From the NCBI GenBank assembly GCA_016714895.1, contig JADKBV010000001.1, forward strand, positions 372,001 through 436,000: 64,000 nt of DNA. Direction: 5' to 3'. A model generated the notes under the pieces. It saw only the letters and a list, made by a program, of their open reading frames with translations, did no database searches and was not told the origin of the DNA. The DNA comes from Saprospiraceae bacterium (GTDB taxonomy: Bacteria; Bacteroidota; Bacteroidia; Chitinophagales; Saprospiraceae). Shown piece after piece: positions 19,181-27,010 of the stretch (position 1 is the first letter of the stretch; each line of letters opens with the position of its first letter). A program made the translations under genes and the position numbers.

Positions 19181-20794
19181 ATGGATAATACCTTTGTAGC
19201 CAAACAATTTGACACCCTGGCAAAACTTATGGAAATATACGATGATAATCCTTTTAAGATTCGTTCTTACAGCCAGGCATACGCTGTTTTGAGGAAAGTT
19301 GAAAGACCCTTTTTTGATATGGATAAACAGGATTTGGAGGCCATTCCGGGAATCGGAAGTACGATTGCAGAAAAAATAATTGAAATTGTTACTACGGGAA
19401 AAATGGATGTTTTGGATAAATATCTTCAGAAAACGCCCCCCGGTATCATGGATATGTTGAATATCAGAGGATTTGGCCCTAAAAAAGTTAAACAAATCTG
19501 GAAAGAACTTGAGATAGAGTCCATCGGGGAATTGTTATATGCCTGCAATGAAAACCGGATTGCCACCCTAAAAGGATTTGGTATCAAAACCCAGGAAGAA
19601 TTGATTAAAAACCTGACCTTATTTGAAAGTTCAAAAGATAAATTTCTTTTTTCAAATGCAGAAAAAGCTGCAAACCAACTGATGAATCTCCTGCATAAAA
19701 CCTTTCCTGATCATTTATTCGGGATAATTGGAGAAATTTCGTTACAAATGCCGGTTGTAAAAGGAATAGAAATTTTGACTGATTTGCCATCGGAAACCAG
19801 GAACTTTACGTTTGAGGAGTGTTTTCAGAAAGACGATCAATGGTTTTATCAGGATATGCCTCTGAACTTCCGGCAAACAAGCACTGAAAAATTTGTCTAC
19901 AATCTATTTAGAGGGTCTTTATCGGCAGAATTTTCAGAAGCTCTTCATATACCAGATATATTTTATCATCATGAAAAAGATATTTTTGAAGCCTTAGAAT
20001 ATCCATATCTTCATCCGGCTAGACGCGATAATGTTATGTTTTTACAAAAAAATATTGAAATATACCCGGTTCTTCAACGAGATATGATTTATGGGACCAT
20101 ACATCATCATACCACGTATAGCGATGGCATACATACTTTGGTTGAAATGCAAAAAAAAGCATCAGAGATTGGTTATCTTTATATGATCATCACAGACCAT
20201 AGTAAATCCGCCTTTTATGCTAATGGTTTGACAGAAGAAAGGGTAGAACAACAATGGAGAGAAATCGATGATATCAATTCAAAAGGACAGGGAACCTATT
20301 TATTTAAAGGAATTGAAAGTGACATTTTGAACAATGGTGACCTCGATTATCCGGATGATTTTATAAAAAAATTTGATTGTGTGATAGCTTCCGTCCATTC
20401 AAACCTTAAAATGGATATTGACAAAGCCACAATGAGATTGGTTAAGGCTATAGAAAATCCGCATACAAAAATTCTGGGACATCCGACAGGAAGATTGTTG
20501 TTGAGCAGATCCGGTTATCCTTTGAAAATGGAATATATTATAGATGCCTGTGCTGCCAACGGTGTGGCTATAGAGCTTAATGCCAATCCAAGAAGATTGG
20601 ATATTGATTACACCTTTCTGGATTACATGGCAAAAAAAGAAGTATGGCTGAGCGTTAATCCGGATGCTCATAGTAAAGATGCCATAGAACATGTACAATT
20701 CGGTATTAAGGTCATTCAGAAAACCAATTTTAACCCTGATATGGTCATCAATACCTGGAATCTTGAAAAGATAAAACATTGGTTACAAGTTTAA
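19181..20794 (+). CDS. polX: PolX-like protein: HhH, degenerate polymerase palm and PHP phosphoesterase
   Basis: The 537-residue protein has PolX architecture: an 8-kDa-like N-terminus (FDTLAKLMEIYDDNPFKIRSY), helix-hairpin-helix motifs (IPGIGSTIAEK, IRGFGPKKVKQ, LKGFGIKTQEE), a palm-like region (about 155-260) and a PHP domain (about 303-537). The PHP metal motifs look complete: GTIHHHTTYSDG, TDHSKSA, GIESDI, ASVHSN, GHPTGR, ELNANP and NPDAHS. The palm looks inactive. Where bacterial PolX has the catalytic DxD this protein reads GIE (195-197), and the third Asp position reads Asn229 (PLNFR). It probably works as a 3'-end nuclease in base-excision-type repair rather than as a polymerase. A TACCTTTG inside the start is coincidental. 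Confidence 0.9.
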   Translation: MDNTFVAKQFDTLAKLMEIYDDNPFKIRSYSQAYAVLRKVERPFFDMDKQDLEAIPGIGSTIAEKIIEIVTTGKMDVLDKYLQKTPPGIMDMLNIRGFGPKKVKQIWKELEIESIGELLYACNENRIATLKGFGIKTQEELIKNLTLFESSKDKFLFSNAEKAANQLMNLLHKTFPDHLFGIIGEISLQMPVVKGIEILTDLPSETRNFTFEECFQKDDQWFYQDMPLNFRQTSTEKFVYNLFRGSLSAEFSEALHIPDIFYHHEKDIFEALEYPYLHPARRDNVMFLQKNIEIYPVLQRDMIYGTIHHHTTYSDGIHTLVEMQKKASEIGYLYMIITDHSKSAFYANGLTEERVEQQWREIDDINSKGQGTYLFKGIESDILNNGDLDYPDDFIKKFDCVIASVHSNLKMDIDKATMRLVKAIENPHTKILGHPTGRLLLSRSGYPLKMEYIIDACAANGVAIELNANPRRLDIDYTFLDYMAKKEVWLSVNPDAHSKDAIEHVQFGIKVIQKTNFNPDMVINTWNLEKIKHWLQV

Positions 20795-20849
20795 ATGCCT
20801 GATTTACTGTTAAATACTTGTTAATCGGCACAAGAATGAACAAACGATG

Positions 20850-20880
20850 TTGTCAGGCGTTAAAAGTATTCCTAATTTTG
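20850..20880 (+). promoter_or_regulatory. Promoter of the DUF1573 lipoprotein gene (TTG-N20-TAATTTTG)
   Basis: TTG at 20850-20852 and TAATTTTG at 20873-20880 are separated by 20 bases, a full match to the Bacteroidota consensus. The ATG is 38 bases downstream of the -7 element. Confidence 0.7.
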
Positions 20881-20917
20881 TACTTCATTTGTTAAACATC
20901 AAAAATTAAATCGTATA

Positions 20918-21448
20918 ATGAAAAAGTTTAATTTATTCTTTTTACTTTTATTGACAGGATTTGTTGTCTTCACTTCATGTAAAGACAAAGGTACTGAAGA
21001 AGCTGCGGCTACCGAAGCCAATGCGGCTACTGACAATGCTGTCACAGCTACTCAGGTACCTGATCCGACTGCGGCAGCATCACAAACACCTGCTGTTCCT
21101 ACAGGACCTTTAACCGCTGTTACATTCGAAAATCCAAATTTCGACTGGGGTAAAGTTAATGACGGTGACAAAGTCACGCACATTTTTAAATTTACAAACT
21201 CAGGAAAAGAGCCTTTGATCATCAGTGATGCTAAAGGAAGTTGCGGATGTACCGTTCCTGAATGGCCAAAAGAGCCTATTGCTCCGGGTGCTAAAGGTGA
21301 AATCAAAGTTGTATTTGACTCTAAAGGAAAAGGTTCTAAAGAAGGTAAATTGGATACTAAAAAAGTTACCATCACTGCCAATACAGATCCTGCACAAACA
21401 TTCCTGAATATTCAGGGTATTGTTATAAATCCTAATGCAGCACAATAA
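20918..21448 (+). CDS. DUF1573 lipoprotein
   Basis: The 176-residue protein has a lipoprotein signal (LLTGFVVFTSC, Cys21). A low-complexity Ala/Thr/Pro linker (about 28-70) follows, then a DUF1573 domain, an immunoglobulin-like fold (about 78-172). The diagnostic segment is FDWGKVNDGDKVTHIFKFTN followed by GSCGCTVPEWP and APGAKGEIKVVFDSKG. DUF1573 proteins are abundant in Bacteroidota envelopes and their function is not established. The gene has its own promoter and a strong terminator, so it is a single-gene unit. Confidence 0.92.
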   Translation: MKKFNLFFLLLLTGFVVFTSCKDKGTEEAAATEANAATDNAVTATQVPDPTAAASQTPAVPTGPLTAVTFENPNFDWGKVNDGDKVTHIFKFTNSGKEPLIISDAKGSCGCTVPEWPKEPIAPGAKGEIKVVFDSKGKGSKEGKLDTKKVTITANTDPAQTFLNIQGIVINPNAAQ

Positions 21449-21502
21449 TTATTTATCAGAAATAAAATAGTTTGGTTAACCCCAAATTGTTAAAATATCT
21501 GA

Positions 21503-21533
21503 GGCCGGACTGAACATTAGTCCGGCCTTTTTT
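21503..21533 (+). terminator. Strong rho-independent terminator
   Basis: A perfect 9-bp stem GGCCGGACT/AGTCCGGCC with a 7-base loop is followed by a run of T. It lies 55 bases after the DUF1573 gene and separates it from the ubiA-type gene. Confidence 0.9.
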
Positions 21534-21556
21534 GTTTGCTGAACGTACCATAACTT

Positions 21557-22429
21557 ATGTTGACAAAATATCTTTCATTAATAAAGTTTTCCCATACAGT
21601 TTTTGCATTACCATTTGCTGTTATAGGATTTTTTATGGGTTCAATGATGTTGCAACAAAATCATTTTGATCCCTATCTTTTGGTTAAAGTTTTGTTGTGC
21701 ATGGTTTTTGCGCGAAGCGCTGCCATGGCTTTTAATCGGTACCTGGACAGAGACATCGACAGGCAGAATCCAAGAACTAAAAACAGAGAAATTCCCGCAG
21801 GTATCCTGAAAGAAAAACAAGTCTTGTTTTTTGTTGGGATAAATGTTGGATTATTTATTTTAACTACTTATTTTATCAATCTTTTGTGTTTTTTACTGAG
21901 TCCTGTAGCCTTATTGGTTATTTTAGGATACTCTTATACAAAAAGATTTACAGCCTTTTGCCATCTTGTTTTGGGATTGGGTTTAGGATTAGCCCCGGTA
22001 GGTGCATATCTGGCTGTTACAGGTAGCTTTCACTTTTTGCCTGTTTTATTGGGTCTGGCGGTTTTTTTCTGGGTTTCCGGCTTTGATATTATTTATGCAT
22101 TACAAGATGAAGAATTTGACCAGAATCATCAGCTCAAATCCATACCGGCTGTTCTGGGTAAAAAAAATGCATTGTTGGTGTCGAGAATGCTGCATGTCTG
22201 TAGTGCCCTTTTTCTGACATTATTTAGCTATCAGGCCGCTGAAATGTTTTCAGAACTTCATTGGTTACTGTATATAGGATTTGGTGTCTTTTTGTCGATG
22301 TTGCTATATCAGCACACTTTGGTGAGTGAAAAGGACCTGAGCCGGGTCAATCTGGCGTTTTTTACGTTTAATGGATTAGCAAGTGTCACTTTTGGATTAT
22401 TTTTTATAGCAGATGTTTATTTGATGTAA
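21557..22429 (+). CDS. ubiA: UbiA-family prenyltransferase
   Basis: This 290-residue polytopic membrane protein (8-9 helices) attaches a polyprenyl chain to an aromatic acceptor. The first Asp-rich motif NRYLDRDID (60-68) is followed by the typical TKNREIPAG. The second motif is ALQDEEFDQNHQLKSIP. These are features of UbiA/MenA/MqnP enzymes. Since the organism appears to use menaquinone (ubiE/menG in this window), the likely job is quinone synthesis, possibly the futalosine-route enzyme MqnP. The substrate cannot be decided from sequence. Its 3' end overlaps rdgB on the other strand by 26 bases. Confidence 0.88.
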   Translation: MLTKYLSLIKFSHTVFALPFAVIGFFMGSMMLQQNHFDPYLLVKVLLCMVFARSAAMAFNRYLDRDIDRQNPRTKNREIPAGILKEKQVLFFVGINVGLFILTTYFINLLCFLLSPVALLVILGYSYTKRFTAFCHLVLGLGLGLAPVGAYLAVTGSFHFLPVLLGLAVFFWVSGFDIIYALQDEEFDQNHQLKSIPAVLGKKNALLVSRMLHVCSALFLTLFSYQAAEMFSELHWLLYIGFGVFLSMLLYQHTLVSEKDLSRVNLAFFTFNGLASVTFGLFFIADVYLM

Positions 22430-22994
22430 GAAAAGAGATCAGTTGTTTTACGGCATTGGCGCGATGGCTTATTTTATTTTTTATTTCTGAAGATAATTCT
22501 GCAAAGGTTTGTTCATAACCATCCGGTACAAAAACCGGGTCATATCCGAATCCGTGGTCGCCTTTGGGTTTATCAATTATTTTTCCGCGAATGATACCTT
22601 CAAAGGTGAATACTCCGTTTTGAGAAACCAAAGCAATGACCGTGCGGAATTGTGCAGCCCTGTTATCTATGTTTTTCAGATTTTGCAGCAATTTTTCAGT
22701 GTTTTTGTTGTCGTTTTTCGGAATGCCCGCATATCTGGCAGAAAATACGCCCGGCTCACCATCCAGGACATCAACTTCCAATCCGCTATCTTCTGCAAGA
22801 GATGTCTTACCAGTATGTTCAAATAAAAATGATGCTTTAATTATTGCATTTTCATGTAGTGTTATTCCTGATTCTTCTATTTCAGTTTTAACGTTTAAGT
22901 CATTTAAATCTAATACATTATATTGATTTAACGAAAGTAATGATTTAAGTTCTTCGCTTTTTTTAGGATTGCCTGTGGCAAATAATAAATCCAT
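22404..22994 (-). CDS. rdgB: dITP/XTP pyrophosphatase (RdgB/HAM1)
   Basis: This enzyme hydrolyses non-canonical purine nucleotides (dITP, XTP) to keep them out of DNA. The 196-residue protein starts with LLFATGNPKKSEELKSLL. Further marks are ESGITLHENAIIKA, LAEDSGLEVDVLDGEPGVFSARYAG, GFGYDPVFVPDGY and SHRANAVKQL, all standard for the family. Its 3' end runs 26 bases into the end of the ubiA-type gene. The 144-residue unknown gene lies 11 bases upstream, so the two are probably co-transcribed. Confidence 0.95.
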   Translation of the reverse strand: MDLLFATGNPKKSEELKSLLSLNQYNVLDLNDLNVKTEIEESGITLHENAIIKASFLFEHTGKTSLAEDSGLEVDVLDGEPGVFSARYAGIPKNDNKNTEKLLQNLKNIDNRAAQFRTVIALVSQNGVFTFEGIIRGKIIDKPKGDHGFGYDPVFVPDGYEQTFAELSSEIKNKISHRANAVKQLISFLTSNKHLL

Positions 22995-23005
22995 AAATTT
23001 TTTGA

Positions 23006-23440
23006 TTATTTTTTATCAATAAAATGAGACTTCAGACAATTCCATAATTGTTTTTTAGCCTCCATGGCTGATTTTAGCGTTTGCAATGAATCAGAGAACA
23101 AATACATTGAATCTCCTGACGATATCAGGTTATATTTTGCCACACCGGAAGGAAACCCGGTTTGAGAAGGACTCATACCAAAAACAAAAACATAAGCTGA
23201 GACAGGGTAAATTTCTTTTAGCCGACAATCCGTATCATTTAAAATCTCTACGATCGTAGCTCTTTGACTAAGGTCTACCTGGATTGCTTTCAAAATTGCT
23301 TCAAGCTGAATCAAAAGTTCTGGTTGGTATTCAACGGAACGTATAACAATTACAAAATCCTGTTCGGTACCGGTTCCCGGATGCAGATTATATTGGTTTT
23401 CCGGTAGTAAAAATATAATATCTTTTGTATTAGTGTCCAA
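23006..23440 (-). CDS. Conserved hypothetical protein, 144 residues
   Basis: I do not recognise this family with confidence. It has no signal peptide or membrane helix and reads as a small soluble alpha/beta protein. The middle has a run of hydrophobic strands (SAYVFVFGMSPSQTGFP), followed by YNLISSGDSMYLFSDSLQTL and a charged helical end KKQLWNCLKSHF. It lies 11 bases upstream of rdgB in the same direction and so may share its transcript. The codon usage matches its neighbours. Confidence 0.75.
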   Translation of the reverse strand: MDTNTKDIIFLLPENQYNLHPGTGTEQDFVIVIRSVEYQPELLIQLEAILKAIQVDLSQRATIVEILNDTDCRLKEIYPVSAYVFVFGMSPSQTGFPSGVAKYNLISSGDSMYLFSDSLQTLKSAMEAKKQLWNCLKSHFIDKK

Positions 23441-23530
23441 ATTAAATTTTTTAAAATTGGAAAAAAGTAAATTTTATTTGATTTGACGTATTTTTTTGAC
23501 CTCGTATTAGAATAATATCATTTTTCTATT

Positions 23531-23594
23531 TAATTTTGAGCGAAAATAGTAAACTTTATCAATATAGGAAGATAAAGTGAAAGTTTCTTTTTTT
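23531..23594 (+). promoter_or_regulatory. Candidate promoter and hairpin leader of ilvE
   Basis: TAATTTTG at 23531-23538 matches TAnnTTTG and would give a leader of about 80 bases before ilvE. In that leader ACTTTATC (23553-23560) can pair with GATAAAGT (23571-23578). Alternatively AAACTTT (23551-23557) can pair with AAAGTTT (23580-23586), which sits just before a T7 run (23588-23594). The two pairings exclude each other, as in an attenuator, but the stems are A/T-only and weak. Confidence 0.3.
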
Positions 23595-23622
23595 GTGTCT
23601 GTAATCACTAAATTCCAAACAT

Positions 23623-24690
23623 ATGAATATCAGGTTTAATAAAATTGAAAAATCCAGGGTAGGGGACATAGATTTTGATAATATACCCTTTGGTAAAATA
23701 TTCACGGATCATATGTTTGTGGCTGATTATGCTGATGGAAAATGGGGTAATTATGAGATTTGCCCTGTTCATAAGTTGGAAATTCATCCGGGAAATTTAG
23801 CCTGGCATTACGGTCAGGCAATATTCGAAGGTATGAAAGCTTCCATCACCAAAGACAGAGTTCCTATGTTGTTCCGACCTGAAATGCATGCAAAGCGTAT
23901 AAATGCTTCTGCCAGAAGGATGTGTATGCCGGAATTTCCTGAAAAAGATTTTGTCGAAGCAATACACACTTTGGTTCATTTAGAGCAAAATTGGATTCCG
24001 CCGCATAAAGGATCTGCTTTGTACATACGACCATTTATGATAGCTATGGATGAAGCTATAGGCGTAAGAGCTTCTGACACGTATAAATTTATCATTTTTA
24101 CTATGCCTGTGGGACCTTATTATAGTCAGCCAGTAAAATTATTTGCTCAGGATACTTATGTAAGAGCTGTTGTAGGCGGCGTTGGAGAGGCCAAAACTGC
24201 CGGTAATTATGCAGCTTCATTATATCCGGCTACGATGGCAAGAAAAGAAGGATACGATCAGGTTATGTGGTTAGATGGAATTCATAAAAAATATATTCAG
24301 GAAGTTGGAACCATGAATATCTTTTTTGTAATCAATAAGGAAGTGATCACTCCAAATCTTGACGGAGCTATCCTTGCAGGTATTACCAGGGATTCTGTTT
24401 TACATATATTACGAGACAAAGGTTATAACGTATCAGAACGACAGATATCCATTGACGAAGTTATGGAGGCAGGTCAAAACGGTACACTTACTGAGGTATT
24501 CGGTACGGGAACCGCTGCGGTTATTGCTCAGGTTGATAGAATTAAATACAAAGATCTGGAAATTTCTCTCAGTGATGAACACTGGAATATTTCAACGATG
24601 CTCAAAGATTTTGTCAATGAACTCAGGGACGGATCATTACAGGATGTTTATGGATGGACTGTTCCTGCTGAAAACGTTTGGAATATTTAA
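23623..24690 (+). CDS. ilvE: Branched-chain amino acid aminotransferase
   Basis: IlvE transfers the amino group between glutamate and the keto acids of Leu, Ile and Val. The 355-residue class IV PLP enzyme belongs to the longer eukaryote-like type. Marks are FGKIFTDHMFVADY, WHYGQAIFEGMKA (61-73), ALYIRPFM, the PLP lysine in GGVGEAKTAGNYAASL (Lys191), LTEVFGTGTAAVI and the C-terminal DVYGWT. The gene stands alone behind a leader that may fold into hairpins. Confidence 0.95.
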   Translation: MNIRFNKIEKSRVGDIDFDNIPFGKIFTDHMFVADYADGKWGNYEICPVHKLEIHPGNLAWHYGQAIFEGMKASITKDRVPMLFRPEMHAKRINASARRMCMPEFPEKDFVEAIHTLVHLEQNWIPPHKGSALYIRPFMIAMDEAIGVRASDTYKFIIFTMPVGPYYSQPVKLFAQDTYVRAVVGGVGEAKTAGNYAASLYPATMARKEGYDQVMWLDGIHKKYIQEVGTMNIFFVINKEVITPNLDGAILAGITRDSVLHILRDKGYNVSERQISIDEVMEAGQNGTLTEVFGTGTAAVIAQVDRIKYKDLEISLSDEHWNISTMLKDFVNELRDGSLQDVYGWTVPAENVWNI

Positions 24691-24819
24691 TCCTTATCCG
24701 GGATTTGACAATACTAAATATCCTATAATTAATATTATGTTAAATAGGATTTTGTCACTACTGCCGATCGTATAAAGAATAAATTTATTTATAAATCATT
24801 CTAGTTTCGCAAAAAGTAT

Positions 24820-24827
24820 TATTTTTG
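24820..24827 (+). promoter_or_regulatory. -7 promoter element of the membrane TPR gene
   Basis: TATTTTTG matches TAnnTTTG and lies 25 bases before the ATG at 24853. No clear TTG at the -33 distance. Confidence 0.45.
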
Positions 24828-24852
24828 CGCGTATTTTTCAAAAACACATAAA

Positions 24853-25551
24853 ATGTCACAAAAAAAATCTAATAAAAATCAGGCTGATGATCAGGTAATC
24901 GATGTTGTTGAAGTTCAACCATCTTCAGGTTTTAATATTGAAGACTATGTTGCCAAGAATCAAAAAATCATCACATATGTTGTTGGTGGATTGGTAGCCA
25001 TAGCAATATTATATTTTGGTTATAAATATTTATACCTGAAACCAAAAGAAAAAGAAGCTGTAGCAGCCATGTATAAAGCAGAAGCTTTATTCGCTCAGGA
25101 TTCATTTGCTGTGGCTCTTGAAAATTCAAACCCTGAAATCGAAGGATTTCTGGATGTTATTGAAAATTATAGCGGTACTAATGCTGCCAACACAGCAAAA
25201 TATTATGCAGGTATTTGTTATTTAAATTTAGGAAATATTGAAGAAGCCATCAACTACCTGAACAAATATTCAGCTCCGGACGAACTGACCGATGTAATGA
25301 AAACTGGTGCTTTGGGAGATGCATATGCAGATCAGGGAGATCAGGAAAAAGCATTATCACAATACGAAAAAGCAGCAAATATGCTGGATAACGAAATGAC
25401 TACCCCTTATTATCTGAATAAGGCAGCCCAGCTTTCTTATGTATTGGGTAAAAACGAAGAAGCTATCAAACATTTTCAGACAATGACGACTAAATATCCG
25501 GATGCGGCTGAATCAAAAGAAGCTGAAAAATATTTAGCAAGATTACAATAA
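24853..25551 (+). CDS. Membrane-anchored TPR protein, YfgM-like
   Basis: This 232-residue protein has a charged N-terminal tail, one membrane helix at about 38-57 (IITYVVGGLVAIAILYFGY) and a C-terminal TPR domain (about 85-230) with repeats such as AKYYAGICYLNLGNIEEAI and GDAYADQGDQEKALSQYEKA. The layout resembles YfgM, a periplasmic-facing TPR protein linked to SecYEG and chaperones, though that assignment is by architecture only. It converges with trmD (7-base gap). Confidence 0.82.
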   Translation: MSQKKSNKNQADDQVIDVVEVQPSSGFNIEDYVAKNQKIITYVVGGLVAIAILYFGYKYLYLKPKEKEAVAAMYKAEALFAQDSFAVALENSNPEIEGFLDVIENYSGTNAANTAKYYAGICYLNLGNIEEAINYLNKYSAPDELTDVMKTGALGDAYADQGDQEKALSQYEKAANMLDNEMTTPYYLNKAAQLSYVLGKNEEAIKHFQTMTTKYPDAAESKEAEKYLARLQ

Positions 25552-25558
25552 TATCTAA

Positions 25559-26242
25559 TTAAAGATTTTCATCTAATAAATCCGGTCTTAAAAGCCGGGT
25601 TTTTTCCAAGGATTGTTCGAATCTCCATTCATCAATCCTTTTTTCATGCCCTGAAAGGAGAACTTCAGGAACGGCAAGATTACTAAAAACCGACGGTCTT
25701 GTATACACAGGAGGTGCTAACAGATCATCCTGAAAAGAATCCGTTAGTGCAGATGTTTCATCATTAAGAACGCCCGGGATCAACCTTCCTATTGCGTCAA
25801 CCAATAATGCCGCTGCCAATTCTCCCCCACTTAATACAAAATCTCCTACAGAAATTTCCATGGTAACATGTAAGTCTCTTATTCTTTGGTCAATACCCTT
25901 GTAGTGTCCACAAATCAATAATAAATTTTCACATAATGAAAGTTTATTGGCAGTTTTTTGATTAAAGGTTTTTCCATCAGGAGTCAGGTATATAATTTCA
26001 TCATAGTTTCTTTTTTGTTTTGCCTCCCTAATACACTTATCTAATGGTTCACACATCATAACCATGCCTGCCCCACCACCATATTGATAATCATCGATTT
26101 GTTTGCTCACACCGATACCATAGGGTCTCAAAGGTATTAGTTCAACTTCCAGCAATCCTTTATCAGCGGCACGCTTCAATATGGAATGCTGAAACGGACT
26201 TTGCAACAATTCGGGTAATACTGTTATAATTGAAATGAACAT
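25559..26242 (-). CDS. trmD: tRNA (guanine-N1-)-methyltransferase
   Basis: TrmD methylates G37 of tRNAs with SAM, preventing +1 frameshifting. The 227-residue SPOUT enzyme has the trefoil-knot segments LLLICGHYKGIDQRI and EISVGDFVLSGGELAAALLVDAI, the N-terminal YGGGAGMVM and the C-terminal LLSGHEKRIDEWR, all characteristic. It is the second gene after the FKBP isomerase gene (18-base gap) and probably shares its transcript. Confidence 0.96.
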   Translation of the reverse strand: MFISIITVLPELLQSPFQHSILKRAADKGLLEVELIPLRPYGIGVSKQIDDYQYGGGAGMVMMCEPLDKCIREAKQKRNYDEIIYLTPDGKTFNQKTANKLSLCENLLLICGHYKGIDQRIRDLHVTMEISVGDFVLSGGELAAALLVDAIGRLIPGVLNDETSALTDSFQDDLLAPPVYTRPSVFSNLAVPEVLLSGHEKRIDEWRFEQSLEKTRLLRPDLLDENL

Positions 26243-26260
26243 AAAAATATTTAAAATAAG

Positions 26261-26923
26261 TTATTCGGCGACGATCTCAAGTAGCTCAACATAAAATATA
26301 AGTGTTGCAAATGGCGGGATTTTACCCTGAACACCCCTCTCACCATATGCGAGTTCATAAGGAATATAAAATTCAAACTGATCTCCGACTGACATCAACG
26401 GAATACCTTCAATCCAACCTTTAATCACTTTCTCAACCGGAAAAGTTACCGGTTCTCCCCTATTCGCTGAGCTGTCGAATATTTTACCATCGACCAAACG
26501 ACCCTCATAATGCACTTTTACACTGTTTTTTACAGTAGGTTTTAGTCCCGATCCTCCAGATTTCAAAATTTTATATTGTAAACCTGAGGGCAAAGATATA
26601 ACTCCTTCTTTTTTAGAATTTTCACGTAAAAAATCTCTTCCTTTTTTAGATTTGGTTTCAGTGAGATAATTGTTAAAAATCAACTCTCCTTCTGCTTTAG
26701 AGATTTTATGAAATGTACTGTCTTTTGACAAAATATCCCGGATAGCCTGATTTACAAGGTCAATGTCAAGCTGTTCCACACCATGCCGTTGGAAGGATGA
26801 TGCAATACTAACTCCTGCAGCGTAAGATATTGTATCATTTTTCGTTTTAAGTTTCTGCGAAAAAACTTTTGTTGCTGAAAATGTAAGTACTATAATAATT
26901 ACAAAATATACTCGAGTGTTCAT
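26261..26923 (-). CDS. Exported FKBP-type peptidyl-prolyl isomerase
   Basis: The 220-residue protein has a signal peptide (MNTRVYFVIIIVLTFSATKVFSQ). An FKBP_N-type helical domain (about 30-105, with ISYAAGVSIASSFQRHG) is followed by an FKBP domain (about 112-218) with VKVHYEGRLVDGKIFDSS, FPVEKVIKGWIEG and YELAYGERG...IPPFATLIFYVELL. This is the Mip/FkpA layout, a periplasmic folding catalyst. It is the first gene before trmD, downstream of a strong hairpin that ends the peptidase operon. Confidence 0.92.
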   Translation of the reverse strand: MNTRVYFVIIIVLTFSATKVFSQKLKTKNDTISYAAGVSIASSFQRHGVEQLDIDLVNQAIRDILSKDSTFHKISKAEGELIFNNYLTETKSKKGRDFLRENSKKEGVISLPSGLQYKILKSGGSGLKPTVKNSVKVHYEGRLVDGKIFDSSANRGEPVTFPVEKVIKGWIEGIPLMSVGDQFEFYIPYELAYGERGVQGKIPPFATLIFYVELLEIVAE

Positions 26924-26953
26924 AGAATGATTAACCTGGTACTATAAAAAAAT

Positions 26954-27000
26954 CGTAAAGTAAACTCAAATTTGATCAAACTGTCTGAGTTTACTTTACG
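26954..27000 (-). terminator. Terminator with a 15-bp perfect stem
   Basis: On the minus strand a 15-base arm (27000-26986) pairs perfectly with its complement (26968-26954) across a 17-base loop and is followed by ATTTTTTTA. It begins 11 bases after the M20 dipeptidase stop, so it ends the prolyl oligopeptidase-dipeptidase transcript before the FKBP gene. Confidence 0.85.
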
Positions 27001-27010
27001 AATGAGAATA

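Noticed and set aside
19189..19196. TACCTTTG promoter match inside the start of polX
   Set aside because: It encodes conserved N-terminal residues (NTFV) and no -33 TTG lies 20 bases upstream; a later start would remove the family's N-terminal helix.
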